Of a stretch of DNA of 64,000 bases, positions 27,201-32,531 are shown piece after piece. The notes below the pieces were generated by a model. It did no database searches and was not told the origin of the DNA. It was given only the letters and a program-made list of their open reading frames with translations. Within the stretch, counting starts at the first letter, position 1. Each line of letters starts with the position of its first letter. The position numbers and the translations under genes were made by a program. The stretch is taken from contig CM057153.1 of assembly GCA_029962745.1 (NCBI GenBank), positions 11,102,617-11,166,616 on the forward strand, in the 5' to 3' direction. The DNA comes from Echinometra lucunter (Eukaryota; Echinodermata; Echinoidea; Camarodonta; Echinometridae).

Positions 27201-30200
27201 TGTTTTTGCACTGATGCAACGATTTGTGATATGCAAAGTGAATTTTATCCTCAACAGAGGTAGGTACTGGCAGTGTTCAAAAAGCCACCACTGCCATCAC
27301 TATCATTATCATCACGGTCATTCATGCTTTTCCTTCCACTGCGATTTATTCCCTTGTCATCATTATTAACAATTTTTCCTTTTTGATCTATTTGAATTCA
27401 TATTTTTAAAATAAACAGTAGGAAAATTTGTATGAAATGACCCTCTCAACCCTCTCAGCTTCTTACTCCACCATTTCCTATCCTTTTTTGTCATCAAGAT
27501 TTACTTTTATTCTTCACGATATTTCTCATCCCTTTCAAAAACTACATCTCGTGCCATATGACATTTAACATTTCACTTTAAGATACATACATGTACATGC
27601 ATGTCTTTGCCACTTTTGCTGAAGCATCAAAATCACTTTCCAAAGTCATTAAAGTGCTTTTCAAACACCTGCAGTAACAACATCAATGCTGTCTCTCTTT
27701 CATTCTAAACTGCTTGTTTCAAATGATAATTTCTTAGATAAATCCTGCTGATTCAAATAAGTATTGCATTGAGAACAAATCTTTTATACTGATTGTGTAG
27801 TAAGAACAAATAGCTATGTTACATCACCAATCAGGTGAACCTCTTGAGTGATTTAAGTGTTGTCTGTTTATTTCGGCAATACAGCCTCCTCCTCCTGTTC
27901 TTCCTGAACTGCCTGCTGATGAAATCAAGCTGGAGCCATCGGTATCAGCTGCGCCCAGTGAGGACTACTCCGAGATGACAGACTTCACAGAGGTGAGTAC
28001 ACCATGAATGTGCCCTTGATTAATTCACCAGCAACATCCGCACCATGAGAGGCCCGTTTTTCCCACTCGCGGGTCGACAGCTGTTTCCAAGATAGCAGAC
28101 ACCACGAGTGAGATTTGACCAATTGAAGAAATATTTATCTGACTGAGGGATCCCAAGCGCAGGGAAGAAGAAGAATGAGTTGGTAGAACTAGCAGTGAGA
28201 GCCCAGGGAAAATATGAAGTGTTAATAGTCTGTAATCACATAGAATAGGAGAGCAAAGGGTGGCTAGTGCAAGGTGTTGATGGTACTGTTGTTGACCCAT
28301 CTCCCAGAATCAGTGTGCTAGAGTGACTGCCACAACTGAGCTGAATGAGGGTGTAAGGATTGTGAAATGCGAGAATTGCATAAAGGCCATTAATCACAAT
28401 TTTATTTTTGTCACAGAGTTGCTGTATCAGTTACCATCTTTTGACCTTTACTGTTTATGAGAGATGAATTCTCCCAGGTTTAGTTGTCCAGAGGAAAACT
28501 GAGTATGCAAAGTTTTCCTGGAAGAAATTGACTTTGGATATTTTTCTTAAGTTTTGTCAGAAAAACCTTCTTACAGATAGACAGTGAATGACTATACTTG
28601 CATGTATATTTTCAAGATAGATGTGCTTCTTAGAAAGTCCAAACTACAGATTGTGTTCGCTTGTATTTGTGAACTATCCCTATTTTCATAAATGCACCTG
28701 TCATTGCATATTTTTGCAGGATTCCACGAGCCAAGGACCAAACAGCATCTCCCGTTCCCAAGCCAAAGCTTACAAGAGGGCCGCCGAAGCTGAGAAGAGG
28801 AAAGCAGCGGTAGAGAAGAAGAGGAGAGAGAGGGAAGAGGCCAAGAAGAGAGCACAAGGGGAAGCCGAGAGAGCGGAGAGGATCAAGCTTGAATATGAAG
28901 AGGAGAAGAGAAGAAAGGAGGCTGAGGCATTGTAAGTAATACTTAAAGATAAACTGGAGTTCTGGGGAGCATTTCATGAAGAGTTTTGTCAGTGATTTTC
29001 ACTGACAACTGTTATAAGCTACTGAAAATCCTCCCCTCTGATTGGCCGAGAGCAAATTAGTCAGTGAAAATCACCGACAAGACTCTTCATGAAACGCTCC
29101 CCTGGTCATGCGATCATAATGTGAAAGAAACGGTTCCAAAGCAACTGGAAGAGTTAAGTGCAGTTTTCTCGGGCACGCAAACGTTTTGCGAAGGATGCGA
29201 ATGTCAAAAAAATTGTATGCTTCGAAAATTCGCCAAACTTGGGCGGAGGTTTGGAAGCGTTGTCAGTTATTGTGCGAGGGATGCTGGAAACGTTTGCAAA
29301 AATTTCAAACTTTTTTTAAAATTCTGCCGAACTAAAAACGAACAATTAGCGACGCTTCCGAACCCCCGCGCATGGTCGGCGAACTTTTGGAGCATAAAAT
29401 GTGAATTGGGCTTTGCAGTTTTTTTTCGACATTTGCATCCTTCGCAAATCGTTTGCATGGCCTGTGAAAAACACACTTTAGATAAGTTGTATATAATAAG
29501 CACAGTTGTCTAGTTTGAGATTTGGAGATTATCAAATTGATAAGAAATTCCCTTACTTTCCCCAAAAGGTACTTGCACTGCACAAAGATATGAATATATA
29601 GGACCACACACAAATCTGGCAGGAAAGTTACCCCAAACTTTCAAATTTTTCTTTTCATATTTCCAGTATGAAGTTTGAAGGATAGTCCTTTCTAGGGGAC
29701 ATTTTTACTATGATTTTCTTCGTAATGTGGAAAGAATGAGAAAGCTCACAAATTATTTTTCACCTTTCCCAGAACTCTAGTTTGACAGTAGAATATGTCA
29801 AGTGAAATGTAAATGACAAGTTAATTATTAACAATGTAGTAACATGATTTATGAATGAAAGAAAAAGAGAAAAGGATGTTCATCATTCTTTTGAAAATAT
29901 GAAATATGAGTATAATGTTTTCTTTGTTCCTAACCACTGGAACTGGGACAAAAGGCTTTCTGCTATTTTAGTTGAATTTTTGTTCCTGGCATTCCAGTAG
30001 TTGCATGTTTTGTGTTTGTTCAGATATTTCTCTTCTGTATTGCAATGTATTATTCTTTGCAAAATGAAATAATGGTAATGATAGTAGTTAAAATGAAAAT
30101 TTTCAAGTGAAAAAAACTTACTTGATTTGTTCCTTTTCACAGATTTTACAGTAAAATTGATTGTTTGTTCCCACTTTCAGAAAATCCAAATAGGAAACTG

Positions 30201-32531
30201 CTTAGAGTGCATGTATCTGATAATTCTTTTCATTTGAATCCAAGAAGTTTTACGTTCCATGAGCCAATTCATGGAACTGGTAGAATTTGGTGATCCTGAT
30301 TCATGGTTTTCTGAAACCTTACACCTTTCATGAACATAATTAAGATGAAAGTGTTTTAAATAATGAGGCATGAAATAAAGATCTTCAATGCAGTGGCTGG
30401 AATTCACAAAAGAGGTTTATATTTAACCTGTTGACTACTGAAATCTCATATTCCCATTGGCTTAGTACATGGGTCACTCGGTTTCAATAGCCACTGGATG
30501 AAACCTTGGTCTATCCCATAGACATATAATAAATTTACTAGACGGAAAGCAGCACGGGCAGATATCATTACGTGAATGGCATTAGGCCCTGCCTCTTTCG
30601 GATCATTTGAAGGGGCCGGTAAGCACCCGTTGTCGCAATGGTATCGATACCACTGTTGCATTATTCATAACTTTTGCACGTATCAGTTTTATTGTGACAC
30701 CTTGTTTTAATGTGCATTTGTAGCGCATTTATTGTGCATTAACTGCGCATTCGGTAAGCTGATGCGTTTTATGTTTTGTAATGCGTACAAACAAGTGCTA
30801 CTAGTTGGAAGCATCTTACAAAATGAATTATTCATTTTTGATCATGAATATTTATGGGTGCTTAGGTCGGCCTTCTAATGGATCTGGACAAAATGGCGGA
30901 GCTTTAGGGGCCTGGTCTACACCTTGTCAACCTCCTCCATGGACTTGAATAAGCATAATCAAGCATGTATAAGCGTATAAGGGCATGACAAGAGGGCATG
31001 CGCATACTACACTTACGAAGGTTTAAACCGTAGTTAAAATATAAACCATGATTTAAATATAAACCTCTTTCATGAATTCCTGCCATTAAAACTGAATTCT
31101 CTTACATTCATAGTTTCAACACACAGGTGCCTCCATGTTCTGGGCACCGTTTCATGAAGGTTGTCAGCACTGACAAGTTGTCAGTCACCGACAGTTACCG
31201 TAGTAACAGTCAGTGATCAGTGCTTCTCAGCCAATTAAAACCAAGGATCTTACTGGAATTGTCAGTGATTGACAACTTGTCAGTACTGACAACTTTCATG
31301 AACGGTGCCCTGATTGTCACCAGGGTATTAAAAGAAACACTGTATTGTAGCTGGGTTTGTCTTTCTGGTGTGGAAAAGTAGTATTGTCTGTGGAATGGTA
31401 ATATTTTGTCTACTAGTATTTCAGAATTAATGTTGTTTTTGTTGATGTTTTCCTTCATTATTTAGGGAGAGGGCTGCAAAAGCTGCTGAGGAAAGGGAAA
31501 GATTGGCTCGTGAAGAGGAAGAGCGTAAGAGACAAGCCACCCTGGCAGCGGAGAGGGAACGCAAGCAACAGGCAGAATACAAACGCAAGATGGAGGAGAT
31601 GGCGAGGAAAAAACGTGAAGAAGATGCGAAGAGAAGAGGTAGATTTCCTCTCTGATTTGAGCCATGTGATATTTTTATTTTCAAGATACCAAGTCATTTG
31701 ATGAATGTTCTCTGTACAGTTTGAATGTTAACCGTATACTATGACCTACTATACAAATTTGGTGATTTGCTGGTGATTAGCTTGGTGATTTTAAGCCAGT
31801 GTTAACTTTGCCTGGAGTTCATAGAAAATGTGTGTTGAGTAGATGCATCTTTTGAACATATTCATTACGTCAGTTTTATGTACAGTTTGATTTATGCAAA
31901 CAAGAGAGCTGAAGATACTTGTAGATGATGCATTAAATGCATGGGAAAATTGTGAACATTTTGTGTTTAAGAAATGTTTAACAAAAACCTTTATTGTTAT
32001 GTCAATCATTCAACAGTTCTTTTTTAAAAAATATTTTGGATAGTGTTATGATACTCATAATTTTTCAGGCGTGTTTTTAACATTTGTCTTCTTTGAAACT
32101 TCCTTCTTTCAGCTGAAGAGGAAAAACGAAGAAAAGAAGAGGAAGAACGGAAGCGCATCGAGGCTGAGATGCTAGCAGCCATGGAAGAAGCCGAGCGGCT
32201 GGAGTTCGAGAAACGACGGAAGGCGGAGGAGCTGGAGGCAGCCAGGATCGCGGAGGAAGAGCGCATCAAACGCGAGATTGAAGAAAAGATTGCAGAAGAG
32301 AAGGCGCGACTGCTGGCGATCGAGATGGCGAAGAGGCAGAAAGAGGTGGAAGCAAGACTTGCATTCAACAAGGAGCTGCACTCTGAGGCGAATGTCTTTG
32401 CTCACTCCCAGGACATGACGAGAGCGTTCACTTGGTCTTACTTTGAGCTCCTGGAACATCTGGGCATAGAGATACCTGATGCACTCAAAGACCATTATAA
32501 GGAGATTGCAGAGAGTAAAGGAGACGGATGA
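313..32531 (+). CDS. KIAA2012-like (DUF4670-type) long low-complexity protein, 22 exons, 5' end outside window
   Basis: Twenty-two exons were chained by reading GT/AG sites (one GC donor) and checking that every junction keeps the reading frame; together they give 5,586 nt including the stop at 32529-32531 if exon 7 ends at 6740. The protein is low-complexity for most of its length: Pro/Ser-rich N-terminal part, acidic and Pro-Ala-Ser segments in the middle, a Lys-rich stretch, then about 270 residues of Glu/Arg/Lys-rich predicted helix. The final 45 residues (NKELHSEAN ... TWSYFELLEHLGI) are more conserved-looking and resemble the C-terminus of vertebrate KIAA2012, recalled from memory, not searched. 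KIAA2012 has no established biochemical role. The true start codon lies upstream of the window or in an unrecognised exon. Gene structure is well supported; the family name is moderate. Confidence 0.8.
421..930. other. Intron 1
   Basis: Contains two short G-runs (about 520 and 543) and otherwise nothing recognised. Confidence 0.6.
931..1081 (+). CDS. KIAA2012-like exon 2
   Basis: Acceptor GGCTTTGCAG, donor GTTAGT; phase 0 in, phase 1 out. Encodes NLITSNSTNILGGSTAFTDQ and ends in a Pro-rich run (KPPAPPPSTSPSQWPQ). Fits exon 3, which supplies the second and third bases of the split Gly codon. Confidence 0.8.
1082..1698. other. Intron 2 with a foldback element copy
   Basis: Holds a degraded copy of the CCAATCAGATGCAAG hairpin family at about 1160-1290; the rest is a pyrimidine-rich spacer with no signal. 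Confidence 0.6.
1160..1290. mobile_element. Degenerate hairpin MITE, CCAATCAGATGCAAG family
   Basis: Contains the family core CCAATCAGATGCAAG and imperfect inverted arms (CTTGTCAGTGATTT against AAAATCACTGAAAAG). Related copies lie at 11211, 28962, 31141, 45745, 48738, 62381 and 62580. No coding capacity. Confidence 0.6.
1699..1968 (+). CDS. KIAA2012-like exon 3
   Basis: Acceptor GCTGAAG, donor GTGAGT, phase 1 in and out, 270 nt. Encodes SKRRVKNSMYHTYPANFSGI then a Pro-rich region (PLPPIQNS, WPVPPPKQ, MEPPTPKHP) and ends in a Ser/Lys-rich stretch. GC content is clearly above the flanking introns, as expected for coding DNA here. Confidence 0.85.
1969..2368. other. Intron 3
   Basis: AT-rich; nothing recognised. 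Confidence 0.6.
2369..2557 (+). CDS. KIAA2012-like exon 4
   Basis: Acceptor CAAATCCAG, donor GTAAGA, phase 1 in and out, 189 nt. Encodes an acidic piece (NENDLLQQAEETEQERALSD) followed by EVWTKSPRSSTKGSSKKTLS. Symmetric, so it could be skipped without a frameshift. Confidence 0.85.
2614..2872. mobile_element. MITE-like element with TTAACTCTTTG ends
   Basis: Starts TTAACTCTTTGTGCGCTG and ends ATCCAAAGAGTTTA, an inverted copy of the start with one base changed in the terminal tetranucleotide. Relatives with the same termini lie at 7297-7545 and 34777-35013. The TTAA edge suggests a piggyBac-type target, by inference. Confidence 0.45.
3588..3625 (-). ncRNA. Hammerhead-ribozyme-like motif, probably inactive
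   Basis: Read on the - strand: TGATGA, C, GGACAG, loop TTAAG, CTGTCC, GAAAC, GTTGA, GTC. This is the order of a type I hammerhead core (CUGANGA, stem II, GAAA, very short stem III, cleavage GUC). The invariant first C of the CUGANGA box is T here, one extra C sits between the box and stem II, and stem I is not apparent, so self-cleavage is unlikely. Similar motifs are known from Penelope-like retroelements. Confidence 0.4.
3740..4012 (+). CDS. KIAA2012-like exon 5
   Basis: Acceptor CATGCTCAG, donor GTAAAA, phase 1 in and out, 273 nt. Encodes SINSHLSQSMENLASPTEQK, an Arg/Ser/Gly-rich stretch (RESMRSYKGSGRSSGGGS) and a Gly/Asp-rich end. Strongly GC-rich against AT-rich introns. Confidence 0.85.
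4013..4684. other. Intron 5
   Basis: Pyrimidine-rich towards the acceptor; nothing else recognised. Confidence 0.6.
4685..4987 (+). CDS. KIAA2012-like exon 6 with Pro/Glu tandem repeats
   Basis: Acceptor GACCTGAGCAG, donor GTATTG, phase 1 in and out, 303 nt. Encodes PQEPQEAQEPQEL repeats and then three to four near-identical nine-residue units of the type SEVPPSVEH, visible in DNA as a 27-bp tandem repeat (GAGGTTCCTCCTTCTGTGGA). This low-complexity segment probably varies in copy number between individuals. Confidence 0.85.
4988..5660. other. Intron 6
   Basis: AT-rich; nothing recognised. Confidence 0.6.
5661..6740 (+). CDS. KIAA2012-like exon 7, acidic, with a tetrapeptide-repeat segment; 3' edge uncertain
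   Basis: Acceptor CATGTTTCAG; enters in phase 1. The frame is open to a stop at 6887-6889. The first 200 codons are acidic (FDFDDESVWAGN ...). Positions about 6295-6540 are a 12-bp tandem repeat encoding x-[V/I/A]-[I/L]-[N/D/E] tetrapeptides (DVIN DIIN SAID CVIE ...). The next exon needs a phase 1 donor. Candidates are 6561 (GTGAAT, better score), 6585 (GTACTA) and 6741 (GTACAC, keeps KKWKRKWKQSLKEK). Alternatively this is an alternative last exon ending at 6889. Both neighbours are phase 1, so the exon could also be a cassette. Coding nature is well supported; the end is not. Confidence 0.6.
6295..6540 (+). repeat. 12-bp coding tandem repeat (tetrapeptide repeats)
   Basis: About eighteen diverged 12-bp units of the type GATGTCATTAAC, in frame within exon 7. 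Units translate as x-[V/I/A]-[I/L]-[N/D/E]. See the related finding. Confidence 0.85.
6897..6962 (-). repeat. TTAA-ended 90-bp repeat, partial
   Basis: Inverted, shortened copy of the family at 10276, 15813 and 35010; shared words include ACCAAGCCTC and AACTCGGGTTAGGGCCT, and it ends at TTAA 6959-6962. Confidence 0.5.
7029..7221. mobile_element. Short inverted-repeat element with TGCAGGGAAAAAA ends
   Basis: Begins TGCAGGGAAAAAAATA and ends TTAATTTTTTCCCTGCA. The interior repeats a GGGGCGAATTC / GAGCCCCTGAAA theme. No coding capacity; superfamily not assigned. Confidence 0.5.
7297..7545. mobile_element. MITE-like element, TTAA...TTAA
   Basis: Starts TTAACTCTTTGTCTGCTG and ends CAGAAGCTGGCAAAGAGTTAA, an inverted pair flanked by TTAA on both sides. 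Its interior matches the copy at 34777-35013 (TATGACAATTGTTCTTT, TAATTATTACGATTGTT). Confidence 0.6.
8558..8767 (+). CDS. KIAA2012-like exon 8
   Basis: Acceptor TAATTTTAG, donor GTGAGA, phase 1 in and out, 210 nt. Encodes EFPSEADADETKTTDRSVKL followed by a Ser/Lys-rich segment (SDKRSLPYSKKSSTQGSVK). No recognised domain. Confidence 0.85.
9058..9115 (+). repeat. tRNA-like sequence, probably a SINE head or tRNA pseudogene
   Basis: GTGTAGCTCATTTGGTAGAGC matches a pol III A box and D-arm. GTCTCATAATC looks like the anticodon arm of an initiator/elongator Met tRNA (CAT). The T-arm is degraded (TGGGTTGTAATT in place of GGTTCGAATCC) and no acceptor stem closes it, so it is not a functional tRNA. 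Confidence 0.6.
9187..9219. repeat. TG microsatellite followed by a G-run
   Basis: About eight TG units followed directly by about 17 G. Confidence 0.9.
10276..10370 (+). repeat. TTAA-ended 90-bp dispersed repeat
   Basis: Shares ACTAAGCCTG, GGGTCT and GAAAATGTGTGCCATACTG with copies at 15813 and 35010. Left edge TTAA at 10276. Confidence 0.5.
11211..11354. mobile_element. Hairpin MITE, CCAATCAGATGCAAG family
   Basis: CAGGGCCGCGTTTCATAAAA at the left is mirrored by TTTTATGAAACGGTGGCCCTG at the right; the inner arms ACTTGTTATTAGTAACAA and TTGTTATTGATAACAAG also pair. Interior CCAATCAGATGCAAGGAT. Confidence 0.75.
11442..11545 (+). CDS. KIAA2012-like exon 9
   Basis: Acceptor TGTTTTAG, donor GTATTG; phase 1 in, phase 0 out, 104 nt. 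Encodes an acidic/Gln-rich piece (DDDLGQLSDEDKEEEWPGQA). Begins about 90 bp after a foldback element copy at 11211-11354. Confidence 0.8.
11546..12832. other. Intron 9
   Basis: An AT-rich interval of 1.3 kb. Imperfect inverted copies occur (for example TGACAGGTATAAATTCCA near 11820 against GGAATTCATACCTGC near 12518, and AAGTGTGACGC-like stretches), suggesting an old foldback element of about 1 kb spanning roughly 11650-12690. Nothing else recognised. Confidence 0.4.
12833..13129 (+). CDS. KIAA2012-like exon 10
   Basis: Acceptor TTCATTACAG, donor GTGAGC, phase 0 in and out, 297 nt. Encodes a Glu-rich segment (SESEVEIEVEEATGDENDAA) and a predicted helix (QTVEDQLEQLVEAASEVVDE) that continues into exon 11. 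Confidence 0.85.
13130..13704. other. Intron 10
   Basis: Nothing firm. A GAAACGTC motif and a GGTCC...GGACC hairpin at 13345-13380 are discussed among rejected items. Confidence 0.5.
13705..13960 (+). CDS. KIAA2012-like exon 11
   Basis: Acceptor CATTTTGTAG, donor GTATGC; phase 0 in, phase 1 out, 256 nt. Encodes MAAEIWSNKLGELFSEENTE, an Arg-rich stretch (PYRRRRNSL) and a basic helix (SKRTKKIRRIHSAEAAVTLL). The Met at its start is internal because exon 10 joins in frame. Confidence 0.85.
13961..15634. other. Intron 11
   Basis: AT-rich 1.7 kb with G-runs at about 14638 and 15044 and a short TA run near 15106. Nothing else recognised. Confidence 0.6.
15635..15694 (+). CDS. KIAA2012-like exon 12 (short)
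   Basis: Acceptor ATCCAAACAG, donor GTATGT, phase 1 in and out, 60 nt encoding SVPEDLASLSGADLESLIS. Short, but both splice sites are strong and the phase fits both neighbours. Confidence 0.75.
15813..15905 (+). mobile_element. 93-bp TTAA-ended MITE-like repeat
   Basis: Left end TTAACTCACTGA and right end TCAGCGCGTTAA form an imperfect 12-bp inverted repeat with TTAA at each edge. Related copies at 10276 and 35010. Confidence 0.5.
16755..16910. repeat. Inverted/direct repeats of AAGTGGGTACCCA
   Basis: AAAAGTGGGTACCCAGC occurs at about 16766, its inverse TGGTACCCACTTTGAC at 16865, and a third direct copy GTCAAAGTGGGTACCCAG at 16891. The last two form a hairpin. CpG-rich interior (GCGCGC) unlike the surroundings. 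Confidence 0.55.
17951..18517 (+). CDS. KIAA2012-like exon 13, acidic then Pro/Ala/Ser-rich
   Basis: Acceptor ATGGTTACAG, donor GTAAGT, phase 1 in and out, 567 nt. Encodes an acidic half (EDISERKIIIESIASSTDFG) and then a Pro/Ala/Ser-rich region with short repeats (SKAPSRVPSGAPSGTPSKAP; SAPPAPSTPPAP). The donor is followed within 11 bp by a TG microsatellite. Confidence 0.85.
18529..18555. repeat. TG microsatellite
   Basis: About thirteen uninterrupted TG units 11 bp after the exon 13 donor. Confidence 0.9.
19032..19174. mobile_element. Near-perfect hairpin element, about 60-bp arms
   Basis: Left arm from CTTATAAAGAGTTACGAT to GAGATTGATCTCAACTA; right arm begins TAGTTGAGATCAATCTC and ends GCAACTCTTTGTAAGAC. 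About 60 bp pair with few mismatches around a 14-base loop. Probably a MITE; a small-RNA precursor is an alternative. Confidence 0.7.
19944..20114 (+). CDS. KIAA2012-like exon 14 with GC splice donor
   Basis: Acceptor TTATCATAAG, phase 1 in and out, 171 nt. Encodes KSAEGKKTDADGDGAKDGAA and ends KTALIVRAPPPEP. The only donor that keeps frame with exon 15 is CAG/GCAAGT, a textbook GC-AG intron donor whose other positions match consensus. Confidence 0.8.
20115..21483. other. Intron 14 (GC-AG), mostly polypyrimidine
   Basis: Begins with a GC donor. From about 20560 to the acceptor the + strand is almost entirely pyrimidine, ending in a 60-bp tandem array (about 20880-21480). A short hairpin TTGATGGTTAACCATCAA is at 20499-20516. 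Confidence 0.75.
20880..21480 (+). repeat. 60-bp polypyrimidine minisatellite, about ten copies
   Basis: Unit begins CCTTCCATTACTTTCTCTTC and ends CTTTGATAATCACTCNCAA; period is exactly 60 bp in the middle copies with 1-4 bp indels elsewhere. Copies are more than 90 percent alike, so the array is young or homogenised. It adjoins the exon 15 acceptor. Confidence 0.95.
21484..21699 (+). CDS. KIAA2012-like exon 15, Lys/Ser-rich
   Basis: Acceptor CCCCCATAG, donor GTAGGT, phase 1 in and out, 216 nt. Encodes EKPPEDSDEKLNDELAKIVQ and a Lys-Ser repeat (KSSKSSKSSKSKKSKDG). A 60-bp polypyrimidine minisatellite runs directly into its acceptor and stays open in the same reading frame. Confidence 0.85.
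21700..22627. other. Intron 15 with a dispersed repeat carrying AGGTCA motifs
   Basis: 21740-22100 has repeat-like character (GCCACCGAGGTGGAACGAGA, TTTTGCCCATTTGTAACCAA) and several nuclear-receptor-type half-sites. The rest is AT-rich. Confidence 0.5.
21904..21936 (+). promoter_or_regulatory. Two DR1-type nuclear receptor motifs, 20 bp apart
   Basis: GGGTCA-A-AGATCA at 21904-21916 and AGATCA-A-AGGTCA at 21924-21936 match the HNF4/RXR direct-repeat-1 pattern. An extended half-site TCAAGGTCA (SF-1/ERR type) is at 22061-22069. Occupancy is unknown; chance matches within a repeat are possible. Confidence 0.4.
22628..22705 (+). CDS. KIAA2012-like exon 16 (short)
   Basis: Acceptor TTTAATGCAG, donor GTGAGT, phase 1 in and out, 78 nt. 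Encodes MPKDSKTDILLYKPMTPEPP followed by KEEPK. Confidence 0.8.
22706..23241. other. Intron 16
   Basis: Nothing recognised. Confidence 0.6.
23242..23552 (+). CDS. KIAA2012-like exon 17, Lys then Glu/Arg-rich
   Basis: Acceptor ATTGTAACAG, donor GTAAGT; phase 1 in, phase 0 out, 311 nt. Encodes a Lys-rich stretch (APKEKKKIQKKTKKPAPKQE), a charged helix (KAERERQEEEERKKKEEEE) and ends SPESPEFIIVQD. Highly purine-rich on the coding strand. Confidence 0.85.
23553..24556. other. Intron 17 with a GA microsatellite
   Basis: AT-rich with one purine tract (24262-24350). Confidence 0.6.
24262..24350. repeat. GA-rich microsatellite
   Basis: Pure purine tract of GAGA and GAAGA units, about 89 bp. Confidence 0.9.
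24557..24586 (+). CDS. KIAA2012-like microexon 18
   Basis: Thirty nucleotides between acceptor TCCATACAG and donor GTATGT, phase 0 in and out, encoding EFSDSDEEQE. Its acidic composition continues that of exon 17 and both neighbouring exons are phase 0, so it fits as a microexon. Confidence 0.65.
24587..27884. other. Intron 18, the largest intron of the gene
   Basis: 3.3 kb of AT-rich DNA. The only structure seen is an inverted-repeat element at about 26944-27223. Confidence 0.6.
26944..27223. mobile_element. Inverted-repeat element, about 280 bp
   Basis: Left end TCGCATCAACGCAGAAACA and CCCTTAA are mirrored at the right by TTAAGGGTGTTTTTGCACTG and ATGCAACGA. The TIR is about 28 bp with a few mismatches. 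No coding capacity. Confidence 0.55.
27885..27992 (+). CDS. KIAA2012-like exon 19
   Basis: Acceptor GGCAATACAG, donor GTGAGT, phase 0 in and out, 108 nt. Encodes PPPPVLPELPADEIKLEPSV and SAAPSEDYSEMTDFTE. Confidence 0.8.
27993..28719. other. Intron 19
   Basis: Nothing recognised. Confidence 0.6.
28720..28931 (+). CDS. KIAA2012-like exon 20, start of the charged helix
   Basis: Acceptor TTTTTGCAG, donor GTAAGT; phase 0 in, phase 2 out, 212 nt. Encodes DSTSQGPNSISRSQAKAYKR and then an uninterrupted Lys/Arg/Glu/Ala helix typical of coiled coils or single alpha-helices. Confidence 0.85.
28962..29105. mobile_element. Hairpin MITE
   Basis: CTGGGGAGCATTTCATGAAG at the left pairs with CTTCATGAAACGCTCCCCTGG at the right; inner arms TGTCAGTGATTTTCAC and GTGAAAATCACCGACA pair too. 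Interior CTGATTGGCCGAGAGCAAA is the inverted CCAAT core of the family. Confidence 0.75.
29165..29470. mobile_element. Long imperfect foldback element
   Basis: GCAAACGTTTTGCGAAGGAT, GCGAATGTC and GGTTTGGAAGCGTTG at the left are mirrored by ATTTGCATCCTTCGCAAATC and CGACGCTTCCGAACC at the right, so nearly the whole 300 bp is an inverted repeat. GC-rich against the intron. Both strands stay open over most of it, a by-product of the symmetry. Confidence 0.65.
31141..31312. mobile_element. Hairpin MITE
   Basis: TGGGCACCGTTTCATGAAGG with TTGTCAGCACTGACAAGTTG at the left pairs with CAACTTGTCAGTACTGACAA and TTTCATGAACGGTGCCCTG at the right. Interior TTCTCAGCCAATTAAAACC. Confidence 0.75.
31466..31638 (+). 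CDS. KIAA2012-like exon 21, charged helix
   Basis: Acceptor CATTATTTAG, donor GTAGAT; phase 2 in, phase 1 out, 173 nt. Continues the helix (ERAAKAAEERERLAREEEER ... MEEMARKKREEDAKRR) with no helix breaker. Confidence 0.85.
31639..32112. other. Intron 21
   Basis: Nothing recognised. Confidence 0.6.
32113..32531 (+). CDS. KIAA2012-like last coding exon 22
   Basis: Acceptor TCTTTCAG, phase 1 in, stop TGA at 32529-32531, 419 nt. About 85 residues of Glu/Arg/Lys/Ala helix (EERIKREIEEKIAEEKARLL) are followed by a non-repetitive tail: FNKELHSEANVFAHSQDM, TRAFTWSYFELLEHLGIEIP, then DALKDHYKEIAESKGDG. The tail is the basis for the KIAA2012 comparison. A possible poly(A) signal AATAAA lies at about 33592. 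Confidence 0.9.

Larger units (their letters stand above)
28932..31465. other. Intron 20 with three foldback elements
   Basis: Contains hairpin MITEs at 28962-29105 and 31141-31312, a long imperfect foldback at 29165-29470, and otherwise AT-rich sequence. Confidence 0.6.
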
